A stretch of 7,526 nucleotides of DNA, from assembly GCA_016934435.1 (NCBI GenBank), contig JAFGSU010000250.1:1-7526 (forward strand), written 5' to 3'. The translations under genes and the position numbers were made by a program. The notes beneath the pieces were generated by a model, which was not told where the DNA came from, searched no databases, and worked only from the letters and a program-made list of their open reading frames with translations. This document shows, piece by piece, positions 1 to 4,962 of the stretch (positions within the stretch are counted from its first letter, which is position 1; each line of letters opens with the position of its first letter). Source of the DNA: Candidatus Zhuqueibacterota bacterium. Lineage in GTDB: Bacteria > Zhuqueibacterota > Zhuqueibacteria > Residuimicrobiales > Residuimicrobiaceae.

Positions 1-919
1 TCACTTTAACCTCCAGAATAAATAGAACAATAGCAAATAAAATGAGTAAAATGCCGGCAGCTCGCAAGGGCAGCGTTTGCAGAGCGAAAAAAGCAAGAAT
101 GATGAAAATGCCGCCCACAACACCCGGTACAATGGAACCCGGATTCGAAAGTTCGAAAAACAGGCCATATATACCGAGCATGAGCAAAATGTAGGCGATG
201 GTCGGATTAGAAATTTTGTACAAAATGCGATGACGCCAATTCATATAAATTTGAATAACCTGCGCATCTTTAGTGTTCAGCTGCCGTTCTTGATCTTCCA
301 GTTTGACGACGTGACCATCGAGGGTTACGAACAGGTCTTCCTGAGAGCTGCAGATGAAATCGATGATGTTTTTTTCCAGGGCTTCGGTCTCATTGATCGA
401 AACGCTCTCGCGTACGGCGAGTTCGGCCCAGTCCGCATTTCGCCCCCGTTTTTCTGCTATCCCTCTGATCCACGCGGAAGCCCAATTGGTCACCTTTTCG
501 CCCATCACCTGTGAAGTATCAGCCACACCCCCGGGACCCACCGGATGGGCAGCGCCTATATTGGTTCCTTCCGCCATGACGGCAACATGGCAGGCCATGG
601 TAATAAAAACACCGGCCGATACGGCGCCGGAACCACTGGGTGCTACATACATTACCACCGGTACCCCGGCGTTCAATATTTTCTTGACGATAATCCGGGT
701 CGATTCCAGCAGCCCGCCCGGTGTGTCCATCTGAATGAGCAGACATTCGTATCCTTCGGCTTCCGCTTTTTCGATGTTTTTTATGATGAATTCAGCGGAA
801 ACAGGATTGATATCGCCATCCACAGATATCTTTAATACCTTATCGGCATCGGCGCCATTTAGAGGGAGCGAGTAAAACCAGATACCCGCCATAACGATAC
901 TGATGATAAATTTGTTCAT
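1..919 (-). CDS. NfeD-family membrane serine protease (ClpP-class), C-terminus cut by window edge
   Basis: The frame is open from an ATG at 917-919 to the left edge, giving 306 residues without a stop. Residues 1-22 form a signal peptide or signal anchor. Residues about 27-200 resemble the ClpP-like protease domain of NfeD proteins: DTPGG at 65-69, then APSGSGAVSAG at 93-103, then TNIGAAHPVG at 119-128. By analogy with the archaeal NfeD protease PH1510 (Ser/Lys dyad), Ser101 is the likely nucleophile and Lys142 (in GEKVTNW) the likely base. Both are present, so the enzyme looks active. Hydrophobic segments follow at about 238-256, 263-281 and 287-304. The family runs to roughly 430-460 residues and ends in a small OB-fold NfeD domain, which should lie beyond the window. 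Such proteases often sit beside a stomatin/slipin gene, their known substrate; if present here it would also be off the edge. An AGGAT ribosome site at 929-933 lies 9 bases before the ATG and supports the start. Family assignment is strong; the substrate is inferred. Confidence 0.93.
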   Translation of the reverse strand, partial: MNKFIISIVMAGIWFYSLPLNGADADKVLKISVDGDINPVSAEFIIKNIEKAEAEGYECLLIQMDTPGGLLESTRIIVKKILNAGVPVVMYVAPSGSGAVSAGVFITMACHVAVMAEGTNIGAAHPVGPGGVADTSQVMGEKVTNWASAWIRGIAEKRGRNADWAELAVRESVSINETEALEKNIIDFICSSQEDLFVTLDGHVVKLEDQERQLNTKDAQVIQIYMNWRHRILYKISNPTIAYILLMLGIYGLFFELSNPGSIVPGVVGGIFIILAFFALQTLPLRAAGILLILFAIVLFILEVKV

Positions 920-933
920 GTTTTTTTTATCCT

Positions 934-1040
934 ATATATTGCGAATATACGTGTGCTGGGTCATAATACGGATTAATATTGAAATATTTTACTTGACTTT
1001 GTCCCTTTATTTTACAACATTATTTATGTAAGGTTCGAGT
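934..1040 (-). promoter_or_regulatory. AT-rich leader upstream of the NfeD gene, presumed promoter region
   Basis: This strongly AT-rich stretch lies between the NfeD ribosome site and the inverted-repeat element, and holds no convincing reading frame. Read on the minus strand it contains a -10-like TATTAT (plus positions 963-968) and a TAAAAT further upstream. Neither has a good -35 box at standard spacing, so no single promoter can be called. The 315-bp separation from the STAS gene and a possible terminator at 1163-1187 make an independent promoter here likely. Confidence 0.3.
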
Positions 1041-1046
1041 ATTTTT

Positions 1047-1078
1047 CCCTGTATGACGATACCCGGTATTTTTGAACC
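1047..1078 (+). repeat. Left inverted-repeat arm of the MITE-like element
   Basis: This arm starts CCCTGTATG, followed by ACGATACC, and ends TGAACC. It is the inverted counterpart of 1199-1228, differing by a 2-nt insertion (AC) and a few substitutions in its middle part. It also contains a short internal palindrome, ATACC-C-GGTAT, at 1059-1069. Confidence 0.6.
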
Positions 1079-1162
1079 AACAGCAAAAATAATGGGAGCT
1101 TAGCTCTTAAGCATGTATTACAGGCCTCCTCTTTTCTCTTTGGGAAAAGTGCCAGTGGAAGT

Positions 1163-1187
1163 AAAAAATGTTTAGGCGGCGCCCACC
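1163..1187 (-). terminator. Possible Rho-independent terminator of the STAS gene
   Basis: In the minus-strand transcript, GGUGG (1187-1183) can pair with CCGCC (1179-1175) around a GCG loop, with one G-U pair. A run of six U follows at 1168-1163. The 6-nt gap between stem and U-run is longer than usual, so strength is uncertain. It lies inside the MITE-like segment about 50 bp past the STAS stop codon. If functional, the element supplies the terminator that separates the STAS and NfeD transcripts. Confidence 0.33.
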
Positions 1188-1198
1188 GTGATGAACAA

Positions 1199-1228
1199 GG
1201 TTCATTACAACCCGGTATCCATACAGGG
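1199..1228 (-). repeat. Right inverted-repeat arm of the MITE-like element
   Basis: Read on the minus strand this arm is CCCTGTATG, GATACC, GGG, then a diverged part ending TGAACC, matching the left arm at 1047-1078. Its outer end is followed by ATTTTT and, at once, the stop codon of the STAS gene. Its inner end overlaps a small perfect hairpin, ATGAAC-AAG-GTTCAT, at 1191-1205. Confidence 0.6.
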
Positions 1229-1234
1229 ATTTTT

Positions 1235-1588
1235 TTATCCAGGCACAATTAATCTTCGAGCTTTTTCAATATCATCAGTAATGGTAAAAAATGCATTCAA
1301 ATGCATACGATTAAAAATCTCCGTCATTACCGATCGCAAACCGCATAAAATCAATTTACCGCCCTGTTTTAACATCTTGTCGCGCGCCAGAATCAATACA
1401 CCCAGACCGCTACTGTTCATCACGTTGACTTGACTCAAATCGATGATCAAGTTTTCTACGTCATTTTCAATACATTTAGTGATCTCCTCCTTGAAGTTAT
1501 CCGCAATTTTTAAAAAAATACGCCTTTCTAACACACGAATCACCAAGATTTTATCCAATTGCTCAACGGCAATGGTCTGATAATTCAT
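1235..1588 (-). CDS. STAS-domain anti-sigma-factor antagonist (SpoIIAA/RsbV-like)
   Basis: This 117-residue protein consists of one STAS domain. The diagnostic core LIIDLSQVNVMNSSGLGVLI spans residues 47-66. In SpoIIAA and RsbV the equivalent DSSG serine is phosphorylated by an anti-sigma kinase (SpoIIAB/RsbW type), and the unphosphorylated form releases the sigma factor. Here Ser59 is in the phosphosite position, but the preceding acidic residue is Asn58 rather than Asp. The motif GGKLILCGL at 76-84 and the length fit the single-domain antagonists. The start is well supported by AAGGAG at 1598-1603, 9 bases before the ATG. No sigma factor, kinase or phosphatase gene is nearby, so its partners are unknown and may be encoded elsewhere. 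The gene follows yifB after 160 bp and could be cotranscribed or have its own promoter. A role in stress, envelope or developmental partner-switching is inference from the family only. Confidence 0.92.
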   Translation of the reverse strand: MNYQTIAVEQLDKILVIRVLERRIFLKIADNFKEEITKCIENDVENLIIDLSQVNVMNSSGLGVLILARDKMLKQGGKLILCGLRSVMTEIFNRMHLNAFFTITDDIEKARRLIVPG

Positions 1589-1610
1589 TTCTAGAATCTC
1601 CTTAGTTTAT

Positions 1611-1692
1611 CACCCAAATTCGGTGTTTGCCTGCAACCTGAACTTGTGCCGCCCGCAGGATTACCTGTCAACCTGTTGGCACCGAATCGGTG
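1611..1692 (-). promoter_or_regulatory. Stem-rich untranslated leader upstream of the STAS gene
   Basis: Four short segments follow each other in the minus-strand RNA: CACCGA (1692-1687), UUCGGUG (1686-1680), CACCGAA (1625-1619) and GGUG (1614-1611). The first pairs with the second as a 5-bp hairpin with an AUU loop. The second can instead pair with the third over 7 bp, enclosing an inner CCUGC/GCAGG stem (1659-1655 with 1634-1630). The third can pair with the fourth just upstream of the AAGGAG site. These pairings exclude one another, as in attenuators or translation switches. No known riboswitch class is recognised, and the stems are short enough to be chance. Confidence 0.3.
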
Positions 1693-1721
1693 TTTTAATC
1701 ATGATGCAGGAATCCGGCTGT

Positions 1722-1746
1722 CAGCGCGTCCCGGCGACGAGCACTG
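1722..1746 (-). other. Hairpin just after the yifB stop codon
   Basis: The minus-strand RNA can form a 5-bp outer stem (CAGUG with GCGCUG-side bases, one U-G pair), a 2-nt bulge, and a 4-bp CGUC/GACG inner stem around a GCCGG loop. It begins two bases after the stop codon. The wobble pair favours the minus-strand RNA over the plus. No U-run follows, so it is not a classical terminator for yifB; it may protect the 3' end or be incidental. Confidence 0.3.
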
Positions 1747-1748
1747 TT

Positions 1749-3284
1749 TTAAAAATAACTGGTCCGATCCAAACTGCGATATTGAATCGCTTCGCTCAAA
1801 TGATTGGGCTGAATATGCTCGCATCCTTCCAGGTCGGCGATGGTGCGCGAAACTTTTAAAATACGATCATAGGCTCTGGCCGATAATCCCAGTTTGGTTA
1901 TGGCCATTTTCAGCAATTCATGGCCCTGTTCATTGATCCGGCAAAAACGACGAATCTCTTTGGCTTCCATACGCGCATTGCAGAAGATATGCGGATATTC
2001 ACGAAAGCGATTTAATTGTACACGTCTGGCCGATTCAACACGCCCGCGTATTATCTTGGAGGACTCGCCCGTAACATCACTGCTCAATTCGCGATATTTA
2101 ACCGCCGGCACTTCGACGTGAATATCGATGCGGTCCAATAAGGGCCCGGACAGACGGGATACATATTGTTTGATCTGTTGCCCGGAACAGGTGCAATCGT
2201 GGTTCGGGTCGGTATAATAACCGCAAGGACAAGGATTCATGGCCGCGGCCAACATAAACACAGCCGGATAGGTCAACGATAAAAGGGCGCGCGATATGGT
2301 CACACGGCCATCTTCGAGTGGTTGGCGCATCACCTCCAGGACGTTTTTTTTGAATTCCGGAAGCTCATCCAAAAATAACACGCCATGGTGCGCCAGACTC
2401 ACTTCGCCGGGTTTCGGTACTGTGCCGCCACCGATGAGCCCGGCATCGCTGATGGTATGATGGGGCGCGCGAAATGGTCGCGTGGTGATCAACGCCTCAT
2501 TGGGCGGTAGATGACCAGCAACAGAATGAATCTTTGTTGTTTCCAGAGCCTCCTCGAGCGTCAGGTCCGGCAATATGGACGGCAAACGCTTGGCCAGCAT
2601 GGTTTTTCCTGAACCCGGCGGACCAATCATGATGATGTTGTGCCCTCCAGCTGCGGCTACCTCCAGAGCTCGTTTAACATGAGCCTGTCCTTTAACGTCC
2701 TGAAAATCATCCTGATAATCCCGTTTGCTGGTGAAAACCTCATTCAGGTCGATATGATACGGCTTGATCCCCTGAGCGCCATTGAAAAAATTGACCGCGT
2801 CCAGCAGCGACCGTATGGGAATAACCTGCAAATCTCTGGCCATGGCAGCCTCTTTGGCGTTTTCCGCGGGAAGCAGCACGCCGTGGAGGTTTTCTTTTGC
2901 AACTGTAACCGCAATGGGTAGACTGCCATGAATCGGACGCAAGCTACCGTCAAGACTCAGTTCTCCCAGGATGACGTATTGCGATAAACGCTCAGAATCG
3001 ATATCACCCATGGCTGCAAGGATACCCAAGGCAATGGGTAAATCAAAGGCAGCTCCCTCCTTTTTTATATCGGCCGGCGCAAGATTGACGATGATGCGTT
3101 TGATGGGAAAATAAAATCCGGAATTCTTGATGGCCGCCTGAACCCGCTCTCTGGATTCGCGCACCGCGCCGTCCGGCAATCCAACCGTGGCAAAAAACGG
3201 CGATCCTCCTTCAATATGCGCTTCCACCTTGACGATGTAAGCATGGATACCCAAAACAGCCGCACTGAGCACTTGCGCTAACAT
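1749..3284 (-). CDS. yifB: YifB/ComM family Mg-chelatase-like AAA+ ATPase
   Basis: The protein has 511 residues, close to the usual 500-510 of the family, and appears complete. Residues 1-190 form the N-terminal ChlI-type domain, with VGLPDGAVRESRERV at 34-48 and NLAPADIKKEGAAFDLPIA at 67-85. The AAA+ module has Walker A GPPGSGKT at 221-228, the family signature RAPHHT at 272-277, Walker B GVLFLDELPEF at 301-311, the sensor region AAAMNPCPCG at 346-355, and SGPLLDRID at 379-387. Cysteines 352, 354, 364 and 366 form the CPCG...CTC cluster seen in many members. A C-terminal Mg-chelatase segment (about 410-505) carries SARAYDRILKVSRTIADL. In Vibrio cholerae the homologue ComM is a hexameric helicase that promotes branch migration when transformed DNA is integrated; most bacteria keep the gene even without obvious competence. 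The start matches the conserved family N-terminus, although the AGGA sequence sits only one base before the ATG. No competence genes are in view. Confidence 0.96.
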   Translation of the reverse strand: MLAQVLSAAVLGIHAYIVKVEAHIEGGSPFFATVGLPDGAVRESRERVQAAIKNSGFYFPIKRIIVNLAPADIKKEGAAFDLPIALGILAAMGDIDSERLSQYVILGELSLDGSLRPIHGSLPIAVTVAKENLHGVLLPAENAKEAAMARDLQVIPIRSLLDAVNFFNGAQGIKPYHIDLNEVFTSKRDYQDDFQDVKGQAHVKRALEVAAAGGHNIIMIGPPGSGKTMLAKRLPSILPDLTLEEALETTKIHSVAGHLPPNEALITTRPFRAPHHTISDAGLIGGGTVPKPGEVSLAHHGVLFLDELPEFKKNVLEVMRQPLEDGRVTISRALLSLTYPAVFMLAAAMNPCPCGYYTDPNHDCTCSGQQIKQYVSRLSGPLLDRIDIHVEVPAVKYRELSSDVTGESSKIIRGRVESARRVQLNRFREYPHIFCNARMEAKEIRRFCRINEQGHELLKMAITKLGLSARAYDRILKVSRTIADLEGCEHIQPNHLSEAIQYRSLDRTSYF

Positions 3285-3356
3285 ATCCTTTTGCCCTGAA
3301 AAAATATAAATACAACGGCAAACAATACCGGTAAATCAAGACGAATTCTACTATCT

Positions 3357-3384
3357 AATATAGCCGATCTTGGCAATTATGCAA
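3357..3384 (-). promoter_or_regulatory. Candidate promoter for yifB
   Basis: On the minus strand, a -35-like TTGCAT (3384-3379) and a -10-like TATATT (3362-3357) are separated by 16 bases. The -10 box matches the sigma-70 consensus at five of six positions and the -35 at its first three. It lies about 75 bases upstream of the yifB ATG, in a 211-bp gap that otherwise shows no ORF. The only other feature in the gap is a weak ACGCT/AGCGT hairpin at 3480-3495, just after the lipocalin stop codon and without a U-run. If the organism uses a Bacteroidetes-type promoter consensus this call would be wrong. Confidence 0.35.
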
Positions 3385-3495
3385 GGATATTTTAACTATC
3401 ACTTTTTCTTGGACAGCCCCTATCGACCCTGTGCGAATACCAATATCAGCGTTAACACTATAATGCCGGGCAAACATACACGCTGCTAAAAGCGT

Positions 3496-4065
3496 TCAGT
3501 TTCCTTCCGGAGAACAAGGTTCGGTCATTACAAAATCAGTCGGATCATAGCCGTTTTCCCCCAGCAGTGTATAAATGCTATCGAGCACCGTATCACTCAG
3601 TTGGGCAGACCGACTGAGAATCCAGCCGTATTTGCGCGAAGGGGTTCCGACAATAGCCCAGTCATAATCTGCATCCAGGCCAATGATCCAGTAGTCACCC
3701 CAAAAAAGCCTGATACCCAGTATACTGACAAAACTGACTTTTAATTTTGCACGGGTTTGATCGTCAATGACTCTGGCAATCCCGCTTGCGCGTGAGACGC
3801 TACCGTCCTTCTTAACACAGCTGTTTATCACGGTTAGGCGGCCATCATCACGCAACTGGTACTCGGCAGTAGTACCGCATGCACATTGACGCTGAAATGA
3901 ATTGGGAATTTTAGCCACCTCATACCACAGTCCTGTGTAGCGCTTCAAATCTACCGACGATACAGTCTGAAGCTGTGGACGCTCTTGCCCTTCTTGTGCG
4001 TAAAGAAAACCGGGAATCAGCAGGATAGCAGGTATGATTAAAATATTAAAGCAATTCCAAAACAT
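3496..4065 (-). CDS. blc: Bacterial lipocalin (Blc family), apparently secreted rather than lipid-anchored
   Basis: The 189-residue protein has a signal peptide at 1-23 ending LYA before QEG, fitting signal peptidase I. The mature part is a lipocalin: the first conserved region is YTGLWYEVAKIPNSFQRQC (43-61) with the G-x-W motif, and DYWIIGLDADYDWAIVGTP (124-142) followed by KYGWILSRS (145-153) matches the Blc/apolipoprotein D group. Cys61 and Cys184 are placed for the usual disulfide; Cys63 and Cys83 may form a second. E. coli Blc is an outer-membrane lipoprotein binding lysophospholipids and fatty acids. Here no lipobox cysteine follows the hydrophobic segment, so the mature protein is probably soluble in the periplasm or released. 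The gene begins 9 bases after the GH16 stop codon, and its ribosome site overlaps that stop, which argues for cotranscription. Its ligand and its link to polysaccharide degradation are unknown. Confidence 0.93.
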   Translation of the reverse strand: MFWNCFNILIIPAILLIPGFLYAQEGQERPQLQTVSSVDLKRYTGLWYEVAKIPNSFQRQCACGTTAEYQLRDDGRLTVINSCVKKDGSVSRASGIARVIDDQTRAKLKVSFVSILGIRLFWGDYWIIGLDADYDWAIVGTPSRKYGWILSRSAQLSDTVLDSIYTLLGENGYDPTDFVMTEPCSPEGN

Positions 4066-4071
4066 TTTTTT

Positions 4072-4077
4072 ACCTCA
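4072..4077 (-). promoter_or_regulatory. Ribosome site of the lipocalin gene, overlapping the GH16 stop codon
   Basis: The minus strand reads TGAGGT here: the TGA is the GH16 stop (4077-4075) and GAGGT is the Shine-Dalgarno, followed by six A and the lipocalin ATG. Ribosomes ending GH16 translation would be positioned over this site, so translational coupling is likely. Confidence 0.7.
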
Positions 4078-4908
4078 CTTGTATTGATATACCCTGACGT
4101 AATCAACCACCAGTTGTTGCGGAAAGATGGAATTATCGATACCCTGGGCGCCTCCCCAAGTTCCGCCCACAGCAATATTCAGCAATAAATGAAAATTTTT
4201 ATCAAAAGGCCAGACTTGCCAACCCGTCTCTTCATTCAAAAAAGTAAAGTACAATTGATCATCCAGATATATCTCTATCTTTTCAGAACTCCAAACCAGC
4301 GAATAAACATGGAAGGCACTGGCGGTATCGGGTATATTAATGGTAGCGCTTTTCTGAGTGCCCATCTTGTGATTATAGGCGTGACAGTGAATCGAGGCAT
4401 GAACAACGCCTGGATTGTGTCCTACGTGTTCCATGATGTCGATTTCACCATTATCGGGCCAACCGCCATCGCCATAGGTCCATTGCGTCGGCAGCATCCA
4501 GAGTGCGGGCCACGTGCCGCGTCCATAGGGCAATTTAGCCCGAATCTCAAATTTTCCGTATGTCCAGTCTCCTTTTTCACGAGTGACCAATCTCGCCGAG
4601 GTATATTCATGATTCTGATAAAAATCCCGCCTTGCCTCAATCAACAACATGCCGTTTTCAACCCGTGCGTTTTCCAGACGATTAGCGGTATAATATTGTT
4701 TCTCCTGATTACCCCACCCATGGCCGCCGACATCATAATCCCATTTGCTGGTGTCGGGCAAACCATTGATCGTAAATTCGTCCGACCAGACCAATTGCCA
4801 GGAAGGTTCATTTTTATCCTGGTCCTGATCTGAATTCGTTGCATTATTTTTACATGTGAATATTAATAAAGCAGAACAGAGAATTAGCAAACTATTTTTG
4901 AATTTCAT
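4075..4908 (-). CDS. GH16 family endo-beta-glucanase (laminarinase-like), probable lipoprotein
   Basis: I place the start at the ATG 4906-4908, giving 277 residues, because GAGGAT at 4913-4918 is well spaced for it. The upstream in-frame ATG at 4918-4920 has no ribosome site and itself overlaps that motif. Residues 1-18 are a lysine-led hydrophobic signal. Cys19 in LLIFTCKNN resembles lipoprotein cleavage sites of Bacteroidetes-like bacteria, and an Asn/Asp/Ser/Gln-rich linker at about 21-35 follows. The catalytic domain covers about 36-277. Its active-site motif GEIDIMEHVG (154-163) has Glu155 as nucleophile, Asp157 as helper and Glu160 as acid/base. Flanking signatures are WSDEF (41-45), GWGNQEKQYYT (64-74), YGKFEIRAKLP (117-127), TWPALWMLP (132-140) and the terminal VVDYVRVYQ. 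This ExDxxE form is typical of laminarinase or lichenase-like GH16 enzymes cutting beta-1,3 or mixed beta-1,3/1,4-glucans; kappa-carrageenase or agarase activity seems less likely. The enzyme would act at the cell surface or in the periplasm. Confidence 0.93.
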   Translation of the reverse strand: MKFKNSLLILCSALLIFTCKNNATNSDQDQDKNEPSWQLVWSDEFTINGLPDTSKWDYDVGGHGWGNQEKQYYTANRLENARVENGMLLIEARRDFYQNHEYTSARLVTREKGDWTYGKFEIRAKLPYGRGTWPALWMLPTQWTYGDGGWPDNGEIDIMEHVGHNPGVVHASIHCHAYNHKMGTQKSATINIPDTASAFHVYSLVWSSEKIEIYLDDQLYFTFLNEETGWQVWPFDKNFHLLLNIAVGGTWGGAQGIDNSIFPQQLVVDYVRVYQYK

Positions 4909-4912
4909 AAAA

Positions 4913-4918
4913 ATCCTC
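4913..4918 (-). promoter_or_regulatory. Ribosome site that fixes the GH16 start
   Basis: GAGGAT on the minus strand, four T-rich bases before the ATG at 4906-4908. It overlaps the alternative upstream ATG (4918-4920), which therefore cannot use it. Choosing the downstream ATG shortens the protein by four residues and gives a normal lysine-rich signal-peptide n-region. Confidence 0.65.
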
Positions 4919-4962
4919 ATTTAATAATCTGGTTATCACAATCGCAAAGAAGTAAATAGGCT

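Larger units (their letters stand above)
1041..1234. mobile_element. MITE-like element with about 30-bp imperfect terminal inverted repeats
   Basis: The plus strand reads ATTTTT then CCCTGTATG at 1041-1055, and CATACAGGG then ATTTTT at 1220-1234. The two ends are inverted copies flanked by direct ATTTTT copies, as expected for an insertion with a target duplication. The match continues inward with GATACC, an imperfect stretch, then TGAACC, giving arms of about 1047-1078 and 1199-1228. Roughly 26 of 30-32 positions match, with one 2-nt gap. The interior of about 120 bp has no credible ORF and no transposase, so if mobile it would be non-autonomous. It begins immediately after the STAS stop codon (1235-1237). 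The flanking duplication is T-rich and could be chance. A degenerate intergenic repeat or a long transcript-end hairpin are alternatives. Confidence 0.45.

Noticed and set aside
77..514. Open plus-strand frame of 145 codons
   Set aside because: It is antisense to the NfeD gene, whose minus-strand translation carries clear family motifs. The plus-strand product shows none.
1024..1248. Minus-strand frame of 74 codons between STAS and NfeD
   Set aside because: It starts with TTG inside the STAS gene, has no ribosome site, runs through both inverted-repeat arms and has no recognisable composition or motif.
1666..1671. Perfect TTGACA -35 box on the minus strand ahead of STAS
   Set aside because: No -10-like sequence occurs 16-18 bases downstream, where the sequence is GC-rich.
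1680..1696. Plus-strand terminator-like hairpin CACCG-AAT-CGGTG followed by TTTT
   Set aside because: No plus-strand gene precedes it, and the U-run is short. The same bases are better explained as part of the STAS leader stems.
2181..2237. Cysteine cluster in YifB as a novel zinc site
   Set aside because: The CPCG...CTC pattern is common among bacterial YifB proteins and is not unusual here.
3451..3466. TATAAT box on the plus strand (within 3461-3466)
   Set aside because: There is no matching -35 box and no plus-strand gene downstream; it faces into the 3' end of the lipocalin gene.
4189..4833. Long plus-strand frame of 214 codons
   Set aside because: It is entirely antisense to the GH16 gene, which has an intact catalytic motif. 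The frame is a by-product of the coding sequence.
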